Notes: a model not told the origin generated them from the sequence alone. 30,709 nucleotides of DNA from Allomyces macrogynus ATCC 38327 (GCA_000151295.1 GG745340.1:995729-1026437); one strand, 5' to 3'; numbered from the stretch's first letter, positions 1 to 8,826 are shown. Made by a program: numbers and translations.

Positions 1-2
1 CC

Positions 3-683
3 CGATCCAGTCTCGGACCCTGCGCCCGCGGCGCCACCGCCGCGGCCGCCGCACCGGCACGTGTCAAGAAGCCCGAAGTCAAGACGGTGCTGGGCCGGCT
101 CGAGAACAACCGCGAGCTGCGGACCATGTTTATCCCGCGCGACTTGATCGACAAGTTTGAAGTCGTTGCGCGGCGCAACACCGAGGCGAATCTTGAGACG
201 TGCGGGATCCTATGCGGGACCATGTTCCGCGGCCAGTTGTATACGACGCACCTGCTGATCCCGAAGCAGGTCGCCACGTCCGACACGTGTGCAACGACGC
301 ACGAGGAGGAACTGGTCGCGTACCAGGACGCTCACCACTTGATCACGCTCGGGTGGATCCACACGCACCCGACGCAGACATGCTTCATGTCGTCGGTCGA
401 CCTGCACACGCACTGCAGCTACCAGGTGATGCTCGATGAGGCCGTGGCCATTGTCTTGTCGCCGAGGCACAATAACCCGCGGTACGGCGTGTTCAGGTTA
501 ACGCACCCGCCCGGGCTCGAGTTCTTGCTCAAGTGCCCCGAAAAGAACACGTTTCACCCGCACCCGGACCATATTCCGCTCTACACGAATGCGGATGCAC
601 GGATCGCACCAGGCGCTGGGCATGTCGTGCTCGTGGACTCGACGCAAGGCCGGATCAAGGTCGTGGATCTGCGTGGCCAGTGA
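3..683 (+). CDS. AMSH/STAMBP-type JAMM deubiquitinase, 5'-truncated by the window edge
   Basis: This is the C-terminal part of a zinc metalloprotease that removes Lys63-linked ubiquitin from endosomal cargo in the ESCRT pathway. The JAMM signature is complete. The catalytic Glu lies in ETCGILCG (GAG at 195-197), followed by HTHP (from 360) and SSVD, which supply the first zinc site. A later Cys-plus-FHPHP stretch (LKCPEKNTFHPHP) matches the second, structural zinc site that is typical of AMSH rather than of other JAMM proteins. The reading frame stays open to the left edge, so the N-terminal MIT or STAM-binding part lies outside the window. The stop is TGA at 681-683. No intron was seen in the visible part. 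The family call is firm; the exact orthologue (AMSH, or Sst2 of fission yeast) is inferred. Confidence 0.9.
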   Translation, partial: RSSLGPCARGATAAAAAPARVKKPEVKTVLGRLENNRELRTMFIPRDLIDKFEVVARRNTEANLETCGILCGTMFRGQLYTTHLLIPKQVATSDTCATTHEEELVAYQDAHHLITLGWIHTHPTQTCFMSSVDLHTHCSYQVMLDEAVAIVLSPRHNNPRYGVFRLTHPPGLEFLLKCPEKNTFHPHPDHIPLYTNADARIAPGAGHVVLVDSTQGRIKVVDLRGQ

Positions 684-1277
684 GAGTATTGTTTGGATTG
701 TGATGCTGTTGTACATGGAAATCCACCGTTTTTGCTCGTTTTGCTCTCAATCCTCATTTTCTTGTGAGCCCCAACATTCTCCACCAGAAAGCGTTTCCGT
801 GCCGTGCCGACTTAGGATGAACGGGATGTTGGGTACGGATCCAACTCGACGCTGGAGGATTTCGAATCCCTGCGCGTGCTGGTCCGATCGCGACGCGCCC
901 CAACGCTTGACTGATCGGTCTGCATCCCTGCCATCGCGTCACCCTCGAATTGCGCATCCAGCTCCTCCTCCCTCCCCCATCTCCAAAAACACTTCAACCA
1001 CCTCGACTTGCTGCAAGGTATAACAGCGATCATGTTTCGACCAACCTTTACGCGCGTTTGCGCCGTCGCGCGGGCCTGGCCACCGCGTTCTGTGCTCCTG
1101 ACCACCAGCGCAGGATGGCGACATACCCGCTGCGCGACCACCGCGTCACCTATCCCGCAGCGACGCCGGTCTCTGTCCTCGTCCACTGCGCGGCGATGGT
1201 CGCGAAATGCTGGTGCTCGCTGCAGCTCGTTCATTTGCGCCAGCTGACGTGCTGTCACGCGGCAATTTTGCTTTAGA
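684..1277. other. Spacer between AMSH and the RidA gene, with a possible alternative first exon
   Basis: No conserved coding sequence was recognised in the first part. A GATTTCGAATCCC stretch near 860 resembles a tRNA T-arm, but the stem does not pair. The right half holds an ATG at 1032 whose frame is the same as that of the RidA start at 1278; it is listed separately. Confidence 0.5.
1032..1168 (+). other. Possible alternative first exon encoding a mitochondrial presequence for the RidA protein
   Basis: From ATG 1032 the frame encodes about 45 residues rich in Arg, Ser, Ala and Thr with no Asp or Glu (starting MFRPTFTRVCAVARAW), which is what a matrix-targeting presequence looks like. A stop at 1245-1247 separates it from the RidA start. 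However, an intron from 1169 (gtctct), or from the frame-equivalent GTs at 1175, 1181 or 1199, to the TTTAG ending at 1276 would remove that stop and join the two in frame. A GCTGAC branch-like site lies about 30 nt before that acceptor. This is inference; the alternative is that 1032-1277 is only 5' UTR. Confidence 0.35.
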
Positions 1278-1995
1278 ATGTCGGCCAACACGAACACGAA
1301 CGCGTCGACGACCACCTACGGCCCGAACGGGACCGGGTACATTCTCAAAGACCGCGCGCAGGCGCTGGCCGCGTACCCGCACGCGCGTCGCATGAACGGG
1401 CTGCTGTTCGTGTCGGGCACGTCGTCGCGCAACCTGGACGGCACGCACGTTGGGGTGTGTTCGCCCAATCGCACATCCGTGTTTTCGTATCCGGTTGCTA
1501 ACACGAGGCGTGGTGGGGTGGACAGGTCGTGGAGAAGCCCGACGGCACGTATGAGCGCGACATCAAGGCGCAGACGCGGGCTGTGATCAAGAAGTGCGCT
1601 GTCTCCTGCCCCTATCGCTAATGTGCACGATTTCGCCGGTCGTGCACGATTCTTTGTTCGGACTGGGACACTGATGGATCGCCGTTTCCTGCCCTGACCA
1701 GCATCGAGGCCATCATCCGCGAATCGACGGGTCACGGGCTCGAGTCGGTCGTCGACCTGACCGTGTTCCTTGTCGACATGAAGGACTACAAAGGATTCAA
1801 CGAAGGTACCCGCACGCTGCTCAGGCTCACGGCCACACTGTCCACCCTTTTCACGGTCGTTTGCTCCGTCTCATTCCAGTATACAACGAGTTCTTTGATG
1901 CGCACACGGGCCCGTCGCGGACCACCGTCGCCGTCGCCGAGCTGCCATCGCCCAAGCTGTTGATTGAGATCAAGGCGATTGCGGCGTGTCCGTAA
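1278..1995 (+). CDS. RidA/YjgF family protein, 2-aminomuconate deaminase-like (4 exons)
   Basis: Exon model: 1278-1454, 1526-1593, 1702-1805, 1880-1995, giving 154 residues. RidA-family enzymes form trimers that hydrolyse reactive imines or enamines; the closest subgroup by eye is 2-aminomuconate deaminase of the tryptophan/kynurenine and aminophenol routes. Family landmarks are [38 protein letters not shown], and the C-terminal signature with PSRTTVAV and LLIEIKAIA. The last two carry the substrate-binding Arg and the Glu expected of active RidA proteins. The three introns are short (71, 108 and 74 nt); a CTAAC or CTGAC site precedes the first two acceptors. The length agrees with the family. 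Cytosolic if translation starts at 1278; an in-frame upstream start could add a mitochondrial presequence. Confidence 0.85.
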
Positions 1996-2655
1996 GTTAT
2001 AAAATGACCATTGATCGCCGAAACACTGAACATTCAGAATGATTTAGCAATCTGTTTTGTCCCTCTTGCAAGGCCAGAAAAATGAATGTTCCGGACGCTA
2101 GCACAGCCGAACTGCACACAGCATTCGTGGGATAAATTTAGCAAAATGCAAAGAACCGGACTCGGCTATCTGGGCCAAATCGAGCAACACTGTCGCCTTG
2201 ATGCGCAAGCACACCAAACCGAGCAGCGTGTACTCGACCGTGGGCGACTCCTCAGGGTCCGAATAAGTCAAACTAAGTTTGTTGCTAGTTTACTAAGGTA
2301 AACAAAGACAAAGAGCATGTGAGGGTCCAGGGGATGCTGGGATTTTAAAGGATTCAGAATCAATGGCTTTGGCAGGTTCATCAGCTGACGACAGCTCCGA
2401 CTTGGCCCGGCTCTGTGATGGGCAAAGCGCGTGATCGAACCGAACCGCTCCTTGCTTGCTGCTCGTCAACACCAACCACTTTGGATCGGCCATCCTGTCG
2501 CCACGCGCAACGACCACGGACACCAGCAGCCGCACGACGACGACAACGACGACTTTGGACCCGCGTTCTTGGCCACTAACAACTTGCTGCATCCGCTGCC
2601 GCCGACGCCAACCATTCATCGCCACTACCCCAACTTCACGTCCACGTTTGCCACA
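1996..2655. other. Spacer between RidA and SDH4; possible antisense orphan exon
   Basis: No recognised gene. The left part is relatively AT-rich. On the minus strand, 2272-2098 is open for about 58 codons after a CTTAG acceptor-like site and ends in TAG. It uses GC-ending codons like the real genes here, but I recognise no family. The remainder up to 2655 is presumably the SDH4 promoter and 5' UTR; CA-, CGA- and AC-rich runs occur from about 2490 to 2620. Confidence 0.4.
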
Positions 2656-3373
2656 ATGCTCGCCGTCCGCCAGTTCGCCGCCCACCGTGCCGCGCCCATG
2701 GCGCGTCTCTCGCTCCAGACCGCCGCCCGCGCGCGCATGGCCTCGACCCAGGGTATGCACCACGTTTGCGTGCGAAGATGCGGCGATGCCGTGCTGGTTC
2801 AGCCATTAGTGAGGCACCATCGCACATGTCGCCATGATGGACTGTTCCACCACGCTCCGCGCTGCATCTCGTCGCGTGAAAAAATACACGTCTATCGTTG
2901 TCGCTAACGCCGACGCGATTGGTTCCTCTTGCATCCTCGCGCACGACCCGTCCCTGCCGCGCTCCTCATTGCGCCCACCCCACTCTCCTCCAGCCGCTGA
3001 GCACGCCGGCTCGCGCATGCACGGCTCGACGCACTGGGCGATTGAGCGGTACCTGTCGCTCGCTCTCCTCCCCGCGACGGGCTACGCGTTGTTCGTCGGT
3101 TCGTCGGCGGCCAACGACTACCTCCTGGCCGGTCTGTTGACGGCGCACTCGCACCTCGGTTTCGACCAAGTGATCACGGACTACCTGCCAAAGCGCCGTT
3201 CGCCTGGTGCCTACACGGCCGCGACGTGGGGTCTGCGTGCGGCGACGCTGGCCGTGTTGATTGGGTGCATCAAGATCAACTCGGGCGATGTCGGGCTCAC
3301 GGAAACGTTCCGCCGCATCTGGCGCGCGCCCGTCGAGGCGAAGAAGCTCCAGGACGCCAAGAAGGCCGAGTAA
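2656..3373 (+). CDS. SDH4: Succinate dehydrogenase membrane anchor, small cytochrome b subunit (SDHD/CybS)
   Basis: Exons 2656-2752 and 2994-3373 encode 158 residues. With its partner SDH3, the protein anchors complex II in the inner mitochondrial membrane and shapes the ubiquinone site. The N-terminus (MLAVRQFAAHRAAPMARL and on, Arg-rich with no acidic residue in the first 32) is a presequence. The mature part shows the conserved HGSTHWAIER entry, three hydrophobic segments, and AHSHLGFDQVITDYLPKR, which holds the haem-region His and the Asp-Tyr pair of the quinone site. The intron is 241 nt (gtatgc donor, tccag acceptor), three times longer than most others here. The C-terminal tail is Lys-rich (EAKKLQDAKKAE). 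The length is close to that of fungal and animal Sdh4. Confidence 0.93.
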
Positions 3374-3694
3374 AGTGGTGGGGAGGGTCGCGCGGGCCCG
3401 GTATTTAGTAGTGTGGACGCGCGCGTGCGCCAGCGGCGGCCGTGCGTGTCTCTGTTCGCCGAGTGGGTTCGGCGGAAGAGCGACGGCGCAGGTTCCGCTG
3501 GTGTTGGGCCCGTCCGGTTTGTCAATGTAGCTTGGTTTTTCCCTGGAACTGGAGCTGCTTGGCAACTTGATGTGGCAGACCCTTCGCTCAGGCAAAATCG
3601 GAAATCACTCCTGGCACACAAGGCCGTGAAGCAAACAGAAATGCGCACCGACCATGACGTGAAGAAGCTTTGCGAATAAAGAGGGAGCAAAGAC
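3374..3694. other. SDH4 3' flank
   Basis: Non-coding as far as I can see. It should hold the SDH4 3' UTR and polyadenylation region and the downstream flank of the convergent U6 gene. No recognised motif beyond AATAAA at 3675-3680, close to the U6 terminator. Confidence 0.4.
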
Positions 3695-3701
3695 AAAAAA
3701 A
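3695..3701 (-). terminator. Pol III terminator of U6
   Basis: Seven consecutive T on the transcribed (minus) strand directly after the last U6 hairpin, which also provide the uridine-rich 3' tail for Lsm2-8 binding. Confidence 0.85.
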
Positions 3702-3756
3702 TTTGCTCCGAAGAGCTTCCTCAGAAGACGAAGTGTGTCATCCTTGTGCAGGGACC

Positions 3757-3787
<31 letters not shown>

Positions 3788-3805
3788 GAATGTGTCCCGA
3801 AGGAC
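3695..3805 (-). ncRNA. U6: U6 spliceosomal snRNA
   Basis: Read on the minus strand, the RNA starts near 3805 with a tight 5' hairpin (GUCC-UUCG-GGAC). It continues into the invariant core: the ACAGAGA box that pairs with the 5' splice site (positions 3773-3767), the downstream AGC triad in UUAGCAUGG, and the internal stem-loop sequence CCUGCACAAGGAUGACAC. It ends in a T-run (3701-3695) that serves as RNA polymerase III terminator. The core is intact and unbroken by an intron, unlike U6 of some yeasts. The 3' part contains a second UUCG-capped hairpin (GCUC-UUCG-GAGC) just before the terminator. Total length is about 108 nt, normal for U6. Its presence agrees with the many introns in this window. 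Confidence 0.96.
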
Positions 3806-3823
3806 AACCACAATGGTGCACAA

Positions 3824-3835
3824 AATAAATATAAA
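3824..3835 (-). promoter_or_regulatory. TATA element upstream of U6
   Basis: On the minus strand this reads TTTATATTTATT, about 20-30 bases upstream of the mapped U6 5' end. That is the usual place of the TATA box that directs TFIIIB to U6 genes. No downstream B box was recognised by eye. Confidence 0.7.
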
Positions 3836-5004
3836 GGCGTTGTAGAAAGTTGCTGTTTTGGTTGTGGGTTTGAGCTGCCTGATTGATGATGGTTTTGACA
3901 GATGCACAGGGAATGATTGTCCTGGTTTCGAATCACGCTGACGACAAGCATTATCTAGACTGCCTTGTTGATCTCGTTCGAAATCCTTGTCATCAATGAA
4001 GTGCTCTTTTCCTTGCTGGTTCGAGACCTCCCCTCCTGCTGTTCAATCTCAGCGCATTGATTCGATTCATTGGCAAGTCTGGCTGTGATTACTCCTTTGG
4101 AGCGACACAAGACTGTGATGTTCTGGCTTCAGAATGCAAGTGTGCAACAATTCAAGGCTTTGCATTTCAGTCAAAGCGACGTTCGATCCGGCGCAATGTT
4201 CGTGATCCCTCGCAACCTTCTCATAAATTCTCCGATTCCAAGCTCACTTCCAAGCTCACGTCTTTGCTCGACGGTTCTGCGCATTCGTGCAAAGATTGCA
4301 AACCACGGCATACCGCGACACAGCGGACAAGAATGAATAAATCCAGCAAAAAAATCGGTGCACGCAACGCTCAATCGTCCTCGCGCGGTTCCAACAGAGT
4401 GACCTCGGTAGGCAATACTGGCTTGAACCTCCACTGCCCGAAGGCGAGCGAGCGATCAAAGAACACAGTCATCATGGGCGATTTGCAAGGGAAAGAAGGT
4501 GAACTTCTTTGGTCATCGTCAACGGTCAGCTCTGGTGGAACGCGATCAAGCGGCGGCGGCAGGAGCAAGCATAAACCGAGCAATCGAAGTGCGCGCGGCG
4601 TGGAGTGCATGGTGGTGGGCGGACGGGCGCCATACTTCGACAGTGTTACAACAAGGATCTTACTGCAGCGGGACGCGTGCACACGACGTTGTCGCTCGGT
4701 GGAAGTGCTGGGGAGAGGGAAAGAGAGGAGAGAGAGAGTAAAGATGAGTTCCTGGTGCGCGCCTGAGATCAGCTCTCAATGCATGTGTTGCGTCCTCAAC
4801 ACGTGCTGCGTTGCTGGGGACCCCTTTCGCGCACCACACACACCAGCAGCTGCCAACCGCTTGGCCACATTCGTTGTTGCAGCCCTTTCTCTCCATCGTT
4901 GTGCTCCGCGCCTCGACAAACCGTGCCCGCGAACTGGCCCAACCAGTGCGCGTACTCGCACTAGCTTGGACCCCATCCGATCAGCAGCCTACAACAGCAC
5001 CACC
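3836..5004. other. Long, AT-richer region between U6 and MetAP1; one frame stays open throughout
   Basis: No gene is recognised. The plus-strand frame of MetAP1 has no stop from 4000 to its start at 5005, with in-frame ATGs at 4333, 4474, 4609 and 4744. The encoded residues (Ser/Arg/Lys-rich, no known domain) do not look like a conserved protein. A purine tract (GA repeats) lies at about 4710-4740. The last 150 bases, CT/CA-rich, look like a promoter and 5' UTR. Sequences resembling a snoRNA C box (near 3885) and tRNA B boxes (near 4018 and 4425) lack their partner elements. Confidence 0.45.
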
Positions 5005-6605
5005 ATGACCGCCGCCACCGCGACTGCGACCGCGTCGCACCCGTGCCAGGGTGCTGACTGCACCAAGACGGCGACGCTCGTGTGCCCGACCTGCATCAAG
5101 CTCGACCTTCCGCGCGACACGGCGCGCTTCTGCTCGCAGACGTGCTTCAAGGCCAACTGGGCCACGCACAAGCTGCTGCATCAGCAAGGTGTGTTCGCGC
5201 TGCAGGGCGATTGCTGCACCGAACCACCAAACTTAGCCGACAACCCCAGCACAGACCTATGATCCGTTCACGCAAGTGCCCGGATTCCGGTATACGGGCT
5301 CGCTGCGCGCGCGGTACCCGCTGTCAGCGACGCGCTTCGTCCCGCCGCACATCAAGCGCCCGGATTACGCTGAGACGGGTACGGAGCACATTGTCGTGCC
5401 CATTCCGACGAAGGGAATCAAGGCTGACGTTGCGTGGCCGGTTCTCCAGGTCGTCCCTATTCCGAAGAGAAGCTGCGCGGGTCGAACCGCATCGAGACGA
5501 TGAACGAGGCCGAGATTCAGAAGATGCGCGAGGTGTGCCGGGTACGTTTTTCTGCAACTGCTGCAATGTTGAGATGCAAGCTCATTCTGCTGTGACGGTA
5601 GATTGCGCGCGAGGTTCTCGATGCGGGTGCCGCTGCCGTCCGCCCGGGCGTAACGACCGACCACATCGACAAGGTCGTGCACGAGGCGACCGTTGCGCGC
5701 GACGCATACCCCTCACCGTACGATCGCCCACCCCTTGCGACCGGCGCACCGAATGGAAACTGACCTGCCCTGTCGCTGCATCTAGTCTCAACTACATGGG
5801 TTTCCCGAAATCCTGCTGCACATCCGTCAACGAAGTAATTTGCCACGGGATCCCGGACATGCGCCCGCTCGAGGACGGTGACATTGTCAACATTGACGTG
5901 TCGGTGTTCAAGGACGGGTTCCATGCCGACCTGAACGAGACCTACTTTGTCGGCGCCAAGGCCTGGCACGAGTCCAAGGCGCTCATCGACTGCACGCGCG
6001 AGTGCCTGAAACGCGCGATTGAAATGGTCAAGCCGGGCGTCATGTACCGCGAGCTCGGCAACGTGATTGAGAAGACGGCTAAGGAGCGCGGGTTTGCCGT
6101 CGTGCGCACCTACTGCGGGCACGGCATTCATCGGTTGTTCCACACAACGCCAAACATTCCGCATTACGCGAGTGCGTTGTTTTTCTGTTTGCTCACGCTC
6201 TGGTGGTGCTGTCGATGACACGTGGACCAGATGCTGATGTTCCCGCGGCCGTTATCTAGAGAACAAGGCGATTGGTGTCATGAAGCCCGGTCACATCTTT
6301 ACGATCGAGGTGCATTTCCGCTCACCGATTTCGTTCACTCTTCCCCGACTTCGCACTGATTCGCTCTCCGCATCCGCCAGCCCATGATCAACGTCGGCAC
6401 GCACGCCGACGACCACTGGCCCGACAACTGGACGGCCGTGACGCGCGACGGCAAGCGGTCGGCGCAGTTTGAGCACACGATGGTCGTGACCGAGACCGGG
6501 TGCGAGATTCTGACGCTGCGCAGAGGCCACGATATTGTGATGGACGGATTGATCCCACCGCCCGGCGTCGAGGAGGGCACGGTCAATGGGACCAAGACCG
6601 AGTAG
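5005..6605 (+). CDS. METAP1: Methionine aminopeptidase 1 with N-terminal zinc finger (7 exons)
   Basis: Exons 5005-5188, 5250-5378, 5450-5541, 5602-5717, 5786-6171, 6260-6309, 6381-6605 give 393 residues. The enzyme removes the initiator Met from nascent chains on cytosolic ribosomes. Residues 14-59 form the ribosome-associating zinc finger typical of type 1 eukaryotic enzymes, with Cys at 14, 19, 27, 30, 43, 47 and His at 55 and 59. The pita-bread catalytic domain follows. Metal ligands are visible as Asp211 (NIDVSV), Asp222 (HADLNETYF), His286 (GHGIHRLFH), Glu319 (FTIE, the last codon before intron 6) and Glu350 (QFEHT). ATG 5005 in a good context (caccATGa) was chosen because it immediately precedes the finger. 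All introns are 60-88 nt. Length matches the family. Convergent with the TspO gene, 177 bases apart. Confidence 0.95.
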
Positions 6606-6782
6606 ATGCGTGCGAATATGGGATTTTGTCTTGCATTCGTTCGGTGCTGATCGCCACATCGCGCCGCCCGATTGGTTCAGTGGAGATCAAAAGGAGTCCA
6701 TTCTTTAACATGTCGACAACACGCTCGGACGGCGCACCGACCCGCCGTCCTCGACAACCGTCCCACACGACCCGCCATCCAC

Positions 6783-7548
6783 TCACGAGCTCTTGGGCTT
6801 GAGCGTGATGTTAACCTTAGTCGTCGACCCGCCCATCCCCGCGCTGTGCCCCTTGCGCAGACGGAACTTGGGGTTATGCCACCAAATGTAGGCGTTGAGG
6901 CTCGCCGCATACGAGATCCACCCGACGTACGGCGCGAGCAGCGCGCCGGCGAGCGAGTCGTGCTGCGAGAAGGAGACGGCGGTCAAGGCGACGGTGCCAA
7001 TCATCGACCCGAGATTGACCAGCGCGAGCCCGAACCGCTGCCACCGGAAGAAGACGGGCGACCACATAAAGTTGAGCAACAGCTGTGTGCCGTAGAGCGT
7101 CATGGGCACGGCGCGGAATGCGCGCGGGGTGAAGTAGAAGGCGCGGTAGGACGCGACGCCCATTAGCGTATACAGCGTCGGCCAGACGACGGGGAAGGCC
7201 CAGTCTGTGCAAGTGAGACATGCCGCGGAGTCAGGTCAGGTGCATGGCGCGCTGGGAGGATCGCAAGCAAGAAATGGCCGGGAAACGTACTCGGCGGCGT
7301 CCACGACGGTTTCTTCAGATCCGTCTTATACCAAGTCTTGACCGAATCGCCCATGGTCAGGCCCGACAGCGACCCTGGCAGAGAACGCGGACCGGGTCGG
7401 GTCAATCGTGTCCCCGCGATCGGGAGGATATCGGCGCGGCTCGCGACGCACCTCCGACGACGGGCACGAGCACAAAGACGGCCATCGACTTCCACGAGCC
7501 GTAGCCCCACTTGTCGAGCGTGCCGGCGACGGTTGAGAGGAGGCCCAT
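6783..7548 (-). CDS. tspO: TspO/MBR family membrane protein (translocator protein; 3 exons)
   Basis: Minus-strand exons 7548-7452, 7374-7291, 7204-6783 encode 200 residues. TspO proteins are five-helix membrane proteins, usually of the outer mitochondrial membrane, that bind tetrapyrroles and sterols. Family landmarks: the first helix (MAVFVLVPVVGGSLSGL), the loop WYKTDLKKPSWTPPNWAFPVVW, LYTLMGVASY, the Trp-rich LLNFMWSPVFFRWQRFGLAL, and YVGWISYAASLNAYIWWHNP. Splicing (introns of 77 and 86 nt) joins these exactly where the family is continuous (SWTPP|NWAFP). After the last helix comes a basic Ser/Lys-rich tail of roughly 25 residues ending KPKSS. The start at 7548 is the only ATG before the first helix. 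The gene faces MetAP1 tail-to-tail and diverges from the next gene. Confidence 0.92.
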
Positions 7549-7883
7549 GGTGATGCTGCAGAAGTTGATCTGATGCGAGGTCCAGAGCGTGGCACCGGAA
7601 TCGAGGGCGTGTTGACGTTGACGACGCGATGAAGAGAGAGGACGCCGGCGGGAGCGGTCGCAGCTGGATCCCTGGCTGCAGGGTTACGGGTCAGCCGTGT
7701 CGCGGGATGATTGCCACGGGCCGGCGGACTGCTGTCGGCGGCGCGGGCGATCGACACCAAGAACGCGTCGGTGGGTCACGACCAGTTTCTGACGTGGCCG
7801 TCTGCCATGCCTGTCGCCCGCGATCAGCACGACAACTTCGTCCAACCGCACCACCAACGGCCCTTCAGCCCACCCGCAGAGAC
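7549..7883. other. Divergent promoter region (TspO and helical orphan)
   Basis: These 335 bases separate two genes transcribed away from each other and must hold both promoters. No TATA box or repeated element was recognised. Confidence 0.5.
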
Positions 7884-8582
7884 ATGGCCACGGCGACACC
7901 TTTGCATGTCGCGCCCGCCGCCGTCGCAGTCCTCGCACAGGCCGTCAAGATCGCGACCCAGCTCGCCACCGCCGCGCGCGCCTGGGCAGCCGCGACCCGC
8001 ACGCTCCAGTCGCACTTAGTTGCGCTCTCCAATGCCATTACGCAACTATCGCCCGACCATGCGCGCCCATTGACCAAGCTCGGCGTGCCCGTGCCCTCGG
8101 GTGGGTCCACGCGTGGGCCCGACCGCGTGCAGGCCGCGCTCGCTGCGCTGCAAGTGCGCAACCTCGAGGCGCTCGTGCACAATGTGCTCGTCGTTTACCA
8201 GGACGATTTGGTCCCGGCACTCCCTCCGCTCGCAAAACTGGCGGCCGACGCGGAGAGGCTCGCGCAGCGGGTGCCGCCACCGCAACAGCAGGCATCGCCG
8301 AGTGATGCTTCGGCTGTGAGCATGGCGCTGGCGCGATCCGCTGCAGCGCAACTCGCGGCCGCGGCGATGGCCCTGCACGATGGCGCCATTGCCCAGGAAA
8401 AGCTCGCGTTTCGGCTCGTACATGTGGATGTTCTGGAAGCGGCACGCACCGTGAGCCTCGAGATGCTGCAGCGTGTCCTTGACCAGTGGACGCCGCTCAC
8501 GGCCGGGCCGGACGTGGACGCGGAGACGCAGCTCCTGGAGATGGTGCCCGTATGGCGAGAATGGGCGGCGGGAAGGGCGTGA
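7884..8582 (+). CDS. Hypothetical Ala-rich, all-helical protein, 232 residues
   Basis: I do not recognise this protein. It is a single-exon frame of 232 residues with strong GC-ending codon bias, starting at an ATG in good context (gacATGg). Composition is rich in Ala, Leu, Val and Gln. The pattern suggests two helical halves: residues 10-55 (with SHLVALSNAITQLSP) and residues 70-115 (LEALVHNVLVVYQDDLVPALPPLAKL). A Pro/Gln/Ser linker follows (PPPQQQASPSD), then a further helical stretch ending VPVWREWAAGRA. There is no signal peptide, transmembrane segment or Cys-based motif. The hydrophobic spacing could suit a coiled-coil or tethering-complex subunit; that is a guess. It diverges from TspO and is followed on the same strand by the CsaA-like gene. 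Confidence 0.6.
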   Translation: MATATPLHVAPAAVAVLAQAVKIATQLATAARAWAAATRTLQSHLVALSNAITQLSPDHARPLTKLGVPVPSGGSTRGPDRVQAALAALQVRNLEALVHNVLVVYQDDLVPALPPLAKLAADAERLAQRVPPPQQQASPSDASAVSMALARSAAAQLAAAAMALHDGAIAQEKLAFRLVHVDVLEAARTVSLEMLQRVLDQWTPLTAGPDVDAETQLLEMVPVWREWAAGRA

Positions 8583-8774
8583 ATATATTTTTGCTCCATG
8601 GTATTTTGCTCGGCATCGCGCTGTGGTCGTGGCCGTGAATGGGACTCGTTTTCGGCTGGTCGCACGGCAATCGAAATGCCTCGAGTTGACTCTTTGCCAC
8701 GCGCGCCGCGGTTCCTTCGAATTTGTTCAACCAGCTCTCCTCTCAATCAGGTCGAACAACACCAGAACAGCACG

Positions 8775-8782
8775 TATATAAT
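8775..8782 (+). promoter_or_regulatory. TATA box of the CsaA-like gene
   Basis: TATATAAT at 8775-8782, about 45 bases before the upstream ATG (8827) and about 110 before the downstream ATG (8893). Transcription starting some 30 bases after it would include both ATGs. Confidence 0.55.
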
Positions 8783-8826
8783 CGGCAGGGATAAGTACGG
8801 CGCGAATCTCGTCTTTGCCGCGGTCC

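Noticed and set aside
855..880. tRNA T-arm-like GATTTCGAATCCC
   Set aside because: The flanking bases do not pair as a T-stem and no A box or acceptor stem is present upstream.
2831..3000. snoRNA inside the 241-nt SDH4 intron (ATGATGG at 2831 and CTGA near 2997)
   Set aside because: The CTGA lies beyond the acceptor inside the exon, so the pair cannot belong to an intronic snoRNA.
3883..3943. Possible C/D-box snoRNA (TGATGATGG followed by CTGA about 50-60 bases later)
   Set aside because: The flanking sequences do not form the terminal stem expected of a C/D snoRNA and the C box is imperfect.
4015..4035. Pol III B-box-like GGTTCGAGACC
   Set aside because: T-stem has two mismatches and there is no A box or cloverleaf upstream.
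4420..4435. B-box-like GGTTCAAGCC on the minus strand
   Set aside because: No A box at the right distance and no acceptor stem; likely chance.
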